The position numbers and the translations under genes are program-made. From the NCBI RefSeq assembly GCF_000980875.1, contig NZ_LAYO01000091.1, positions 1 to 60,679 of the forward strand: a DNA stretch of 60,679 nucleotides, given 5' to 3'. The notes below the pieces were generated by a model. That model searched no databases. It was given only the letters and a program-made list of their open reading frames with translations, and was not told the origin of the DNA. This DNA comes from Leucobacter sp. Ag1. Its GTDB lineage: Bacteria > Actinomycetota > Actinomycetes > Actinomycetales > Microbacteriaceae. This document shows, in pieces, positions 52,377 to 60,593 of this stretch (position 1 is its first letter; each line of letters begins with the position of its first letter).

Positions 52377-52423
52377 CTCGGACTCCTAGTTCTTGTCAGC
52401 CCCGCGTTGCAGCGCGGGTAGCT

Positions 52424-52657
52424 TCAGGCGGCGGCGCGAGCTCCTACGACGACCTCGAACAGTTCCCCGATTCCCATGCCGAAGGCAACCGAGGCGTTTG
52501 CGACGAAGGTCCCCGACGGCTGAGCGCCATTGACGACTCGACGAAGCGTCCCCCTGTCGACTCCGATCATTCGTGCCATGACCTCCTCCGAGGGGATGCC
52601 CCTCGACTCTCGGAGTCGGTCGATGATTCCCTGTCGGAGCTGGAGCCGAGCTGCCAT
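52424..52657 (-). CDS. Cro-like HTH regulator
   Basis: A 77-aa protein starting after GATTGGAGGTCGCGAG. SEEVMARMIGVDRGTLRRVVNG is the XRE/Cro-type HTH. First gene of the early operon, divergent from the repressor at 52827, thus the likely Cro. Confidence 0.85.
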   Translation of the reverse strand: MAARLQLRQGIIDRLRESRGIPSEEVMARMIGVDRGTLRRVVNGAQPSGTFVANASVAFGMGIGELFEVVVGARAAA

Positions 52658-52826
52658 CTCGCGACCTCCAATCTGTATTGTTTTTGCCGCTTGGTGTATT
52701 GATTCTGCAACACAGCGCGGCGTGTTGCAAGTTCAAACCGCCGATCCTGCAAAGATTCACCGCGATGTGTTGATTTTGCGGGGATCCGGGGTTGACGCTG
52801 ATGCAAAAATGCACCAGGATTTGGGT
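52658..52826. promoter_or_regulatory. Lysis/lysogeny operator region
   Basis: AT-richer spacer between Cro and repressor. It contains palindrome TGCAACACAGCG/CGGCGTGTTGCA (52706-52729; arms 11 of 12 symmetric), and direct repeats TGTATTGATTCTGC (52695-52708) and TGTGTTGATTTTGC (52766-52779). More TGCAA-type sites occur at about 52748 and 52803. Repressor and Cro should compete here; divergent promoters cannot be placed with certainty. Confidence 0.8.
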
Positions 52827-53321
52827 ATGCGTACAGCGATCAAGGACTTCTTGGAGCGTTCCACCGGGGCCAGCGTTCGAGAGATGGCCCGAGCGGCTGA
52901 CCTCAACCACACTCGAGTGGGGCGTCAGCTCAACGGGGACTCGGAGCTTTCGGCCTCGGTGGTTGTCGCGATCGCGAGGGCATTCGGCATCGACGTGCTC
53001 GACGCTCTCGTTGCCGGGGGATTCATCACCGCAGACGAAGCGAGTCGGTCTGGTGCCCGCGGTGCGCTTCATGCGGCGACGGACTTCGAGCTGGCGCGCG
53101 AGATCATGAATCGGGCCGCGCAAGGCTCTGCTGGATCGGTGCTGACGGAGCCTCTCGATGCTGACGCTCTGGCTGCGGCGGGCCCGAAGCCAGACAGGCA
53201 CCTGAAGATTGTCATGGGTGTGGGGGATGATGCGAAGATCCCGGAAAACGTTGAGGACGAGTGGGAGGGCAGGTACGCCGCCCACCCGAACGAAGACTGG
53301 CCCGAGGACCACACCCCGTAG
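52827..53321 (+). CDS. Phage repressor (immunity)
   Basis: A 164-aa protein from ATG 52827 (CAGGA 7 nt upstream). SVREMARAADLNHTRVGRQL is the HTH; helical middle (FELAREIMNRAAQG) and acidic C-terminus. No LexA-type Ser-Lys protease domain, so induction is more likely through the ImmA-type protease encoded next. Confidence 0.85.
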   Translation: MRTAIKDFLERSTGASVREMARAADLNHTRVGRQLNGDSELSASVVVAIARAFGIDVLDALVAGGFITADEASRSGARGALHAATDFELAREIMNRAAQGSAGSVLTEPLDADALAAAGPKPDRHLKIVMGVGDDAKIPENVEDEWEGRYAAHPNEDWPEDHTP

Positions 53322-53404
53322 GTAGCCACCCGCATTCCAGCTCAGGTGTCGCAGATGCGACACCTGGCTCGATCGACTGCACCCAATTTCCGGAAGGAGC
53401 CACC

Positions 53405-53842
53405 ATGAACGAACCCCAGTACGACCCCGCATACGACCCCGTGGATCACCTCGCTCGCATGGGCGTCGAACTCGAACTGCGCCCGCTCAAGAAGCACGCC
53501 GCGCTCTGGGTTCCAGAAGAGCGCAAGGTCCTGCTCGACCCCAAGGTGCCGGCGCACGTCGTCCGGCCAGTCCTCGGCCACGAGTGCAGCCACGCCGAGA
53601 ACGAAGACCCGGGAGGGCACCACCCGCGCAATGAAGCGCGCGCGAACCTCCACTCGGCGCTCCGCATCACCAACCCCGACGAATGGGCCGCCCTCATCGC
53701 AAGCCTCGCCGACTACGACCGCATCTGCCTCGAACTCGGCCTCACCCGCGGCCAGTTCATCGCGTACAGCGAATGGCGCGAGGCACAGGACCGGCAGCCG
53801 AAGCGGCGTACACGCACCACCTGCGGCCTGCTGGTCGCCTAG
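53405..53842 (+). CDS. ImmA/IrrE-type metalloprotease
   Basis: A 145-aa protein from ATG 53405 after GGAAGGAG. HECSH (His59-Glu60...His63) is an HExxH zinc motif and Glu77 in RNEARAN is the usual third ligand. In ICEBs1-type systems ImmA cleaves the repressor on induction; the adjacent repressor gene supports this role. The end codes RRTRTTCG, a basic tail. Confidence 0.88.
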   Translation: MNEPQYDPAYDPVDHLARMGVELELRPLKKHAALWVPEERKVLLDPKVPAHVVRPVLGHECSHAENEDPGGHHPRNEARANLHSALRITNPDEWAALIASLADYDRICLELGLTRGQFIAYSEWREAQDRQPKRRTRTTCGLLVA

Positions 53843-53953
53843 CTCATGCGCTTGGCCCTGGTGAAACCCTTGAAGTAACCCCTGACGAAACCCCAAACGG
53901 GGGGCAGCGCCAGGGGTATTTCCCCTCTCCTACTCCTACTCCTTAACCAGGAA

Positions 53954-53980
53954 GCTTCGCTTCCTGCGGTGAAGCGAAGC
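53954..53980. repeat. Hairpins between ImmA and integrase
   Basis: GCTTCGCTTC/GAAGCGAAGC (10-bp stem, CTGCGGT loop) competes with GGAAG-CTTCG-CTTCC just upstream, and a CTCCTACTCCTACTCC repeat precedes. Possible attenuator or partial terminator controlling integrase translation. Confidence 0.55.
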
Positions 53981-53994
53981 GAAGATCGAAACGA

Positions 53995-55101
53995 ATGGCA
54001 TCCATCAAGCAGCGACCGAACGGGAAGTGGCGTGCTCGATACCGCGACCACTCCGGCAAGGAACACGTCCGGCACTTCAAGTTCAAGAACAACCCACGCA
54101 GCCCGGGCGAATCGGCTCAGCACTGGGTCGAACAGGAGCTCGCAGCGCTCACCCGTGATGACTGGGTGGAACCGTCGCGCCGAAACCTTACGGTCGCGGA
54201 CTGGTGCGATCAGTGGATCAAGGGCTACGAGCGGCACCGCGCGTCCACCGTCCGGCAGGCGAAGACGCATCTGGTGCGGATCAAGAAGCGCTTCGGCGAT
54301 CGACAGCTGCGGGCGCTGAAGCCCTCCGACGTGCTCGAGTGGATCGTCGCCATGCAGGACGAAGGCCTCGCGGCGAACACGATCTACGCCCTCCACTCCC
54401 GGCTCGCGCAGCTCTGCAACGACGCAGTGCATGACGGGATCCTCACGAAGAGCCCCACGAGTCGCCGCACGTCGCCCCCGATGGGTCGTCAGCGGCCGCA
54501 CGTCGCGACGACGGCCCAGGTGTGGGCCCTGTATGAGGCGATGCCGGAGAACGTCCGCAAGGGCATCCTGCTGGGCGCGTTCGGCGGGCTACGCGCCGGC
54601 GAGGTCGTCGTGTTCCGCCCCGAGCACCTCGATGCTGCCGAGAACGTCTTGCGGCAGTGCGTCCAGTACCCCGCCGAGCCGCTCAAGACCGAGCACTCGC
54701 TGATCCCGATCCCGGTACCCAAGGAACTCGTGGTCATGCTGACGGAGGGTGTCGACGAAGGATCCTCGCTGCCGTTCGTGCGGGGCGAGCAAGGGCAAGC
54801 GATCTCGAAGCGCCGCTTCGAAGAGGTGTTCCGCGCAGCTCGGGAGAAGGTGCCCGACCTGCCAGAAGGGTTCCGCTTCCATGACCTCCGCCACTACTTC
54901 GCATCGCTCCTCATCGCTGCCGGCCTCGACATCAAGACCGTGCAGCATCGCGTCCGTCACGCCTCGGCGAAGACCACCCTCGACACGTACGGGCACATGT
55001 TCCCGGACAAGGACGAAGCGTCGCGGTCCGTCGTCGCAGCCGCGATCCTGGACCGTGCCGCATCACCCGAACCGGACCCCGCCGAAACTCCTGCGGACTG
55101 A
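53995..55101 (+). CDS. int: Tyrosine integrase
   Basis: A 368-aa site-specific recombinase. Arm-binding N-terminal domain (about 1-60), core-binding (about 65-155), catalytic domain with Arg200 (GGLRAGEV), Lys231, His296-x2-Arg299 (FHDLRH), His322 and Tyr332 (DTYGHMF). Length and residues are complete. Catalyses prophage excision and integration at the AEC permease core. Its end overlaps the arm-type repeat (55092) and a chimeric permease end (55063). Confidence 0.95.
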   Translation: MASIKQRPNGKWRARYRDHSGKEHVRHFKFKNNPRSPGESAQHWVEQELAALTRDDWVEPSRRNLTVADWCDQWIKGYERHRASTVRQAKTHLVRIKKRFGDRQLRALKPSDVLEWIVAMQDEGLAANTIYALHSRLAQLCNDAVHDGILTKSPTSRRTSPPMGRQRPHVATTAQVWALYEAMPENVRKGILLGAFGGLRAGEVVVFRPEHLDAAENVLRQCVQYPAEPLKTEHSLIPIPVPKELVVMLTEGVDEGSSLPFVRGEQGQAISKRRFEEVFRAAREKVPDLPEGFRFHDLRHYFASLLIAAGLDIKTVQHRVRHASAKTTLDTYGHMFPDKDEASRSVVAAAILDRAASPEPDPAETPAD

Positions 55102-55111
55102 GTGCGGACTG
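55092..55111. repeat. Right arm-type double repeat near attR
   Basis: TGCGGACTGAGTGCGGACTG matches the left 17759-17778 copy at 19 of 20 positions, with two TGCGGACTG units 11 bp apart. It contains the last integrase codons. Same helical phase of the repeated units and placement at both ends support integrase or accessory-protein binding. Confidence 0.75.
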
Positions 55112-55154
55112 AGGGGCCGAAATTGCCCGGAATGCCAATGAACTAGGCGCTGCA

Positions 55155-55168
55155 CGTAGTTGTAGACG
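55155..55168. repeat. attR core
   Basis: CGTAGTTGTAGACG, identical to 17638-17651. It encodes the VYNY codons on the minus strand. The chromosomal AEC gene continues to the right without interruption. Confidence 0.88.
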
Positions 55169-55995
55169 TTCTGCGCGGTCGGCAGCGCCGCGATGACGGT
55201 CGCGACGAACAGCTGGTGGGGCGGAAGCCCGATCGCGGTGCCGAGCCCCCACGCGACGAGCGGCATCGCGAGCACCTTGAGCGCGGTCGACACGAGCACG
55301 AGCCGCACGCCCGTGCCCGGCTGCAGCGCGCGCTGACCGTGCAACGAGATGCCGAAGCTCAGCAGCACCATCGGGATCGCGGCCCCGCCGATCATCTCGA
55401 GCGGGGCGAGCACGATCTTCGGAACGGGCACGGCGAACAGTGCGCACAGCACCCCGGCGAGGCAGGCGATGATGATCGGGTTGGTGAACGCCCGGCCCAC
55501 CGCGACCAGCACGCCGCGGGCCCCCGATCCGCGGGGGCGTCCGGCGCGGGTCGAATCGAGGATCGACAGGATCACCGGTGCGTACAGCGCGAGCTGCACG
55601 ATGATGAGCGGGGCCACGTAGGCCGCGTCGCCGAGGATGTAGACGGCGACCGGCAGGCCGAGGTTGTTGGAGTTGACGTAGCCCGATCCCGTGGCGGCGA
55701 GCGTGGTCGTGGCGAGGTCCCGCGGGAACCAGACGCGCGAGATGACGATGAACGCCGCCGCGACGACGAGCGCCGCGACCGTCGTGACGAGGATCACGGG
55801 CGAGCGCAGCACCGAGATGTCGCTCCGGTGGAGCACCGTGAACATGAGCGCCGGCGTCGCGACGAAGAACGCCACCCGGTTGAGCGTGAGCCGCTGCTCG
55901 CCGCGCACCACCCCGAGGCGGCCGGCCAGGTATCCGATGCCGATCACGCCGAGGATCAGTGCGAACCCCTCGAGCACTCCGGTCATGCGGCCAGG

Positions 55996-56925
55996 CTATC
56001 GGGCGGTGCCCGATGCGTTGCCCGGTGCGGTGCTCGCCTGCGATCCGAGCGCCGCCGCGGCCTCCTCCGCGATGATCGCGCTCAGCCGGTCGAGCACGGG
56101 GGAGCGCAGGTTCCAGCGCTGCCAGTAGAGCGGCAGGGCGACGGGCCGGCCCGGATCGAGCTCGACCACGCGGCCGTCGGCGATGGCGTCGCGGCACTGC
56201 AGCTCGGGCACCATGCCCCAGCCCATGCCGAGCTCGATCGCCTGCAGGAACTCGGCCGACGACGGGATGAAGTGCCGGGGCGGACTGATGGGTGCGCGCG
56301 TGTGCCGACGGATGAAGCGCTGCTGGAACACGTCGTGCCGGTCGAACTCGATCTGCGGTGCGAGGCGCAGGGCCTCGGCGGTGAGCCCGCCCGCGAAGTG
56401 CTCCGCCGCGAAGCCGGGCTCGGCCACGGCGAGGTAGCGATCCACGACCACGCGGGTCGAGCTGCACCCGGGCACCGCCTCCTTGGTCGAGGTGAGGCCC
56501 GCCATCGCCGCGCCGCGGCGCAGCAGCTCGGTCGAGACGGTCTCGTCGGCGCGCAGCACCTCGAAGCGCGCGTCGGTCTCGCGGGCCGCCCGGGCGAGCG
56601 CCGGCACGACCCAGGTCGCGAGCGAGTCCGCGTTGACGACGAGCGGGATCACGGTGCCGCCGCTCGGGCCGCCCGAGAGCTCGCGCGCGACGTCGTCGAC
56701 GATGCGCTCCAGCTGGCGCGCGGCGCGCAGCACGGCGGCGCCGGCCTCCGTCACCGCGATGGGGCGGGTGCGCTGCAGCAGCACGGACCCGGTGCGGCGC
56801 TCCATGCCGCTGAGACGCTGGCTGATGGCCGACGGGGTGACGTGCAGCTGCCGCGCCGCGCCCTCGAGGCTGCCCTCGTCGACGATCGCGGCGAAGGTGC
56901 GCAGGTGCTCGACGGGGAGGTCCAT
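55996..56925 (-). CDS. LysR-family regulator, LysG/ArgP type
   Basis: A 309-aa protein. VDEGSLEGAARQLHVTPSAISQRLSGME is the N-terminal LysR HTH, and the effector domain continues from about residue 95 (VIPLVVNADSLATWVVPAL). The divergent LysE-type exporter (57017) is its probable target; LysG/ArgP proteins activate such exporters on binding Lys or Arg. Confidence 0.9.
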   Translation of the reverse strand: MDLPVEHLRTFAAIVDEGSLEGAARQLHVTPSAISQRLSGMERRTGSVLLQRTRPIAVTEAGAAVLRAARQLERIVDDVARELSGGPSGGTVIPLVVNADSLATWVVPALARAARETDARFEVLRADETVSTELLRRGAAMAGLTSTKEAVPGCSSTRVVVDRYLAVAEPGFAAEHFAGGLTAEALRLAPQIEFDRHDVFQQRFIRRHTRAPISPPRHFIPSSAEFLQAIELGMGWGMVPELQCRDAIADGRVVELDPGRPVALPLYWQRWNLRSPVLDRLSAIIAEEAAAALGSQASTAPGNASGTAR

Positions 56926-56953
56926 GCCTGCATCTTAAGCAATACTGATGCAG

Positions 56954-56966
56954 CATGAGAATCATG
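56954..56966. promoter_or_regulatory. LysR-type operator candidate
   Basis: CATGA-GAA-TCATG, a 5-bp inverted repeat with 3-nt centre, between LysG-type regulator (start 56925) and exporter (57017). Location and symmetry fit, though LysR sites are normally T-N11-A, so support is moderate. Confidence 0.45.
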
Positions 56967-57016
56967 AGGCGCGCTCAAGTAGCGTCGAGCACGGTCCCAG
57001 CCCTAGCGTCGACCCC

Positions 57017-57631
57017 ATGATCCTTCCCTTCCTCGTCGGCATCGGCAGCGGACTCTCGCTCATCATGGCCATCGGCGCGCAGAACGCGTTCGTGCTGCGC
57101 CAGGGCATCCGCCGCGAGCACGTGCTCCCCGTCGTGCTCATCTGCGGCCTCACCGACGCCCTGCTCGAGCTCGCGGGCGTCGCCGGGATCGGCTTCGTCG
57201 TCGAGCGCGCGCCGCTCGTGCTGGAGATCGTGCGCTGGGGCGGCGTGCTGTTCCTGCTCTGGTACGCCTGGACCGCGTTCCAGCGCGCCCGCAGGCCCGA
57301 GGTGCTCGTCGCGGGCGAGGGCAGCGGGGGATCCCTGCGCCGCACCGTGCTCGCCTGCCTCGCGATCACCTGGCTCAATCCGCACGTCTACCTCGACACG
57401 ATGGTGCTCATGGGCTCGATCGGCAACGCGCAAGGCGACCCCGGCAAGTGGTGGTTCGTCGCCGGCGGCGCGCTCGCGAGCATCGTCTGGTTCGCGCTGA
57501 TCGGCTACGGCGCCCGCGCGCTCACCCGCTTCTTCGCGACGCCGAAGTCCTGGCGGATCCTCGACGGCGTCGTGGCCGTGACGATGCTCGTGATCGCCGC
57601 CCGCCTCGCCTTCGGCGGCATCGGGGCGTAA
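57017..57631 (+). CDS. LysE-type amino acid exporter
   Basis: A 204-aa protein with five or six hydrophobic helices and the family start SLIMAIGAQNAFVLRQGI and ITWLNPHVYLDTMVLMGS. Start ATG 57017 is 7 nt after TAGCGT, suggesting a leaderless transcript. Exports basic amino acids; regulator is divergent. Confidence 0.92.
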   Translation: MILPFLVGIGSGLSLIMAIGAQNAFVLRQGIRREHVLPVVLICGLTDALLELAGVAGIGFVVERAPLVLEIVRWGGVLFLLWYAWTAFQRARRPEVLVAGEGSGGSLRRTVLACLAITWLNPHVYLDTMVLMGSIGNAQGDPGKWWFVAGGALASIVWFALIGYGARALTRFFATPKSWRILDGVVAVTMLVIAARLAFGGIGA

Positions 57632-57740
57632 CCGCGCGGAACGTCGCGAATCCGATGCTCGCCGCGGCGCCTGTGCGCTCGCTATTCTGAGCGCATCGGG
57701 CGGCGCGCTGCCGCCCATGACGCGTCGATGGGGGAGAGCG

Positions 57741-58616
57741 ATGGTCGAGCTGGGGGAGCGCGCCGGAACGAGCGCCTGGTCAGGATTCTGGAACCGCGGG
57801 AGTTGGTGGAAGGCGCTGCTCGCGGCCGCGGTCTACCTGGCGCTCTACGAGGGGGTGAGCCTGCTCCTCGGACTGGCCTGGGGCGCGGACGTCGACCCGA
57901 ATCCCTTCGCGAACGCGCAGAGCGTGCTCGTCGCGCTCGTCGCCCCGCTGATCGTCGGCGCGATCCTGCTCGTCGCGTTCGTCGCCTCGCTGCGCTGGTT
58001 CCCCGCGCTGTTCGGCCGGCAGCCGATCGGCGGCGGCCGGTGGATGTGGATCGCGGTCGTCATCCTGCTGCTGCCGATCGCGCTGCGCCTCATCGGCATC
58101 GACTACGGCTCGTACGCCGCGGGCGTGGTCCCGCTGACCTTCCTCGCGGGCCTGCTCATCGGATTCACCGAAGAGCTCCTCACGCGCGGCATCGCGGTGA
58201 AGATCCTGCGCGACGCGGGGCACGGCGAAATCGTCGTTGCCGTGATCTCCTCCGCGCTGTTCGCGCTGCTGCACTCCGTCAACCTGCTGACCGGCCAACC
58301 GATCGGCACCGTACTGGCCACCATCGGCTACGCGTTCGCCTTCGGGGTGCTCATGTACCTCGTGCTGCGGGTCACCGGATCGCTCATCTGGCCGATCATC
58401 ATCCACGGCCTGACCGACCCCACTACCTTCCTCTCGACCGGCGGCATCGACGTCGCCGCGAGCGGTCCCCAGAACGCGCTCCTCGTCCTCGCCGGCCCGT
58501 TCAACTTCGTCATCATGGCCTTCGCGGTGATCGCGCTCTGCTGCATCCGGGGACGCGTCGGAGCGCCCGGTGCGGCCGGTCGTGGCCGGTACGATGGGAT
58601 GCATGCAGCTGAATGA
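57741..58616 (+). CDS. CPBP family intramembrane metalloprotease
   Basis: A 291-aa multi-pass protein; ATG 57741 (GGGGGAGAGCG just upstream) is preferred to ATG 57717. EELLTRG, LLHSVNLLTG and IIHGLTD are the CPBP Glu-Glu...Arg and His motifs. Second CPBP gene of the window, unrelated context. Confidence 0.88.
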   Translation: MVELGERAGTSAWSGFWNRGSWWKALLAAAVYLALYEGVSLLLGLAWGADVDPNPFANAQSVLVALVAPLIVGAILLVAFVASLRWFPALFGRQPIGGGRWMWIAVVILLLPIALRLIGIDYGSYAAGVVPLTFLAGLLIGFTEELLTRGIAVKILRDAGHGEIVVAVISSALFALLHSVNLLTGQPIGTVLATIGYAFAFGVLMYLVLRVTGSLIWPIIIHGLTDPTTFLSTGGIDVAASGPQNALLVLAGPFNFVIMAFAVIALCCIRGRVGAPGAAGRGRYDGMHAAE

Positions 58617-59112
58617 AGACGACCGCCGATTCCTCGACCTCGCGATCGAGCAGGCGAGGATCGGCTGGGACGAGGGCGGCGTGCCCATCGGCGCCGCGCT
58701 CGTGCACTTCGGCGAGAACGGACCCGAGGTGCTCGCGGTCGGCCGCAACCGGCGCGTGCAGATGGGCAGCGCGATCCGCCACGGCGAGACCGACTGCCTC
58801 GAGAACGCCGGGCGCCTCCCCGCGAGCGTCTACCGCAACAGCGTGCTCTACACGACCCTGTCGCCCTGCACCATGTGCGCCGGCACCGCGATCCTCTACG
58901 ACATCCCGCGCATCGTGATCGGCGAGAACCGCAGCTTCGAGGCCTCGGAGGAGTGGCTGCGTTCGAAGGGCACCGAGCTCGTCGTCGCCGACGACGCCGC
59001 GTGCGTCGACCTCATGAACCGCATGATGACCGAGCGCCCCGAGATCTGGGCGGAAGACATCGGCGTCGAGACCGCCGACCTCGAGGGCGCGGCCGGCGAG
59101 GCCCGCGCGTGA
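58603..59112 (+). CDS. Cytosine deaminase-like nucleoside deaminase
   Basis: A 169-aa zinc hydrolase. His60-x-Glu62 (RHGETDC) and Cys89-x2-Cys92 (SPCTMCAG) form the deaminase zinc site; the sequence is closest in layout to fungal-type cytosine deaminases. TACGAT lies 7 nt before ATG 58603. Coupled to the next gene (GTGA overlap), a cytosine permease, supporting cytosine salvage. Confidence 0.9.
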   Translation: MQLNEDDRRFLDLAIEQARIGWDEGGVPIGAALVHFGENGPEVLAVGRNRRVQMGSAIRHGETDCLENAGRLPASVYRNSVLYTTLSPCTMCAGTAILYDIPRIVIGENRSFEASEEWLRSKGTELVVADDAACVDLMNRMMTERPEIWAEDIGVETADLEGAAGEARA

Positions 59113-60446
59113 GCGCCGGCAGCGTTCACGAGCAGCAGACCACGACGGAGCAGCCGGGATCGACGCCGATCGATCCCGACTACCCCGTCACGCCCGTGCC
59201 GCCGCACGCGCGCAAGGGCTTCTTCTCGCTCATGGTGGTGCTGCTCGGCTTCACCATCTTCACCCCGACCATGCTCGCCGGCGCCGCGCTCGGCAAGGCC
59301 TTCGGGCTGAGCGAGCTGCTCGTCGTCATCGCGCTCGGCTCGGCCGTGCTCGGCACCTACGTCGCCGTGCTCGGCTGGATCGGCGCCCGCACCGGCCTCA
59401 CCACGGTCGTGATGGCCCGGTACACGCTCGGCACCCGCGGATCGAAGCTCGCGTCGATCCTGCTCGGCGGCACCCAGATCGGCTGGTACGGCGTGGTCGT
59501 CGGCACCATCGGCGCGCTCACCGCGCAGGCCTTCGGCTGGGAGTCGTACGGCGCGAAGGCCGCGGTCATGATCGTCGTCAGCGCGCTCATGTGCGCGACC
59601 GCCGTGTACGGCTACCGCGGCATGTACTGGGTCTCGCTCATCTCGACGCCGCTCATCCTGATCCTCGCGTTCTGGGTGATGTTCCGCTCGCTCGACGAGG
59701 TCGGCGGCTGGGCGGGCCTCGCCGCGATCCACCCCGACGGCTCGATGCCCATCGCGGTGGCCGTCACCGCGGTCGTCGGCACCTTCGTCTCGGCGGGAAC
59801 CCAGGCGCCCAACTGGACCCGCTTCGGCCGCAGCGGCGGCCAGGCCGTGATCGCCTGCGTCGTCGGCTTCCTCGTCGGCAACGGCCTCATGATCTTCTTC
59901 GGCGCGATCGGTGCGATCACCTTCGGCGAGGGCGATTTCGTGCTCGTGCTGTTCAACCTCGGCATGATCGGCTGGGGCCTGTTCCTGCTGTTCGGCAACC
60001 TGTGGAAGTCGAACGCCGACGCCGCCTACTCGTTCGGCGTCGCGGGAGCCGAGCTCTTCAACCGGCCGAGCAAGACCCGCTTCGTGATCTTCGGCTCCGT
60101 CATCGGCACCGTGCTCGCGCTCGTCGGCGTGCACGAGCACCTGCCGCAGTACCTCGGCCTGCTCGGCACGTTCATCCCGCCGCTCGGCGGCGTGATCATC
60201 GGCGACTACCTGGCCCGCTGGCGGCGTACGCAGATGCCCGAGGGCGAGGCGCTGCCGCGCTTCAACTGGGTGAACCTCGGCGTCTACGTCGTGGCGTGCG
60301 CGGCGGCCTGGGTGTCGGGCCAGTTCTCCTTCGGGATCCCGCCGGTCATCGGCATCGCGGTCGCGCTCGTGCTCAGCGTCGCGCTGACCCGCTTCGGCCC
60401 GCAGCGGCCGCTGCAGGGGCTGACCGAGGCCATCGACCTCGACTGA
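59109..60446 (+). CDS. codB: Cytosine permease (NCS1, CodB-type)
   Basis: A 445-aa protein with twelve predicted helices. FTPTMLAGAALGKAFGLSEL, ARTGLTTVVMARYTLGTRGS, and GTFVSAGTQAPNWTRFGRSG are NCS1 signatures of CodB/purine-cytosine permeases. Start GTG 59109 overlaps the deaminase stop. Imports cytosine for the deaminase. Confidence 0.92.
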   Translation: MSAGSVHEQQTTTEQPGSTPIDPDYPVTPVPPHARKGFFSLMVVLLGFTIFTPTMLAGAALGKAFGLSELLVVIALGSAVLGTYVAVLGWIGARTGLTTVVMARYTLGTRGSKLASILLGGTQIGWYGVVVGTIGALTAQAFGWESYGAKAAVMIVVSALMCATAVYGYRGMYWVSLISTPLILILAFWVMFRSLDEVGGWAGLAAIHPDGSMPIAVAVTAVVGTFVSAGTQAPNWTRFGRSGGQAVIACVVGFLVGNGLMIFFGAIGAITFGEGDFVLVLFNLGMIGWGLFLLFGNLWKSNADAAYSFGVAGAELFNRPSKTRFVIFGSVIGTVLALVGVHEHLPQYLGLLGTFIPPLGGVIIGDYLARWRRTQMPEGEALPRFNWVNLGVYVVACAAAWVSGQFSFGIPPVIGIAVALVLSVALTRFGPQRPLQGLTEAIDLD

Positions 60447-60532
60447 GCGAGCGCGCCCTCGGGCGCGGGTGCGCTCCCGCCTGCGGCCGTGCTTGTGCTC
60501 GCGGAGTCTGGGTTGGATCCTGCATGCACCTC

Positions 60533-60593
60533 ATCGAGAGGACCCGAAAGCACCTTTCCTCCCACGAGAGAGGTGCATTCGGGTCCTCTCGAT
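60533..60593. repeat. Large inverted repeat after codB
   Basis: 23-nt arms (60533-60555 and 60571-60593) matching at 22 of 23 positions, 15-nt loop. It starts 86 nt past the codB stop and could be a strong terminator or a mobile-repeat unit. No gene is supported from 60447 to the end. Confidence 0.7.

Larger units (their letters stand above)
17638..55168. mobile_element. Complete temperate siphophage-type prophage
   Basis: About 37.5 kb bounded by a duplicated 14-bp core inside an AEC permease gene. It contains all modules expected of a functional HK97-like siphophage: integrase, repressor with ImmA-type protease, Cro-like regulator, replication, terminases, portal, capsid, tail, tape measure, lysis. 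No frameshift or truncation was found in the essential genes, so it may be inducible. The late genes are plus strand, early genes minus strand, and the integrase lies at the right end. Confidence 0.95.
55063..55986 (-). pseudogene. Interrupted AEC-family permease with prophage-derived tail
   Basis: From ATG 55986 the protein matches AEC (auxin efflux carrier) transporters: hydrophobic helix pairs, NNLGLPVAVYILGDAAYVAP, and PTAQNVYNY. After the core the native last helix is replaced by 30 prophage-coded residues (VQRLVHWHSG...), polar, ending at 55063. The missing helix lies at 17531. The product is probably inactive or altered. Excision restores the gene exactly. Confidence 0.9.

Noticed and set aside
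53941-53980. CRISPR-like short repeats before the integrase
   Set aside because: No spacer-repeat periodicity; they form hairpins.
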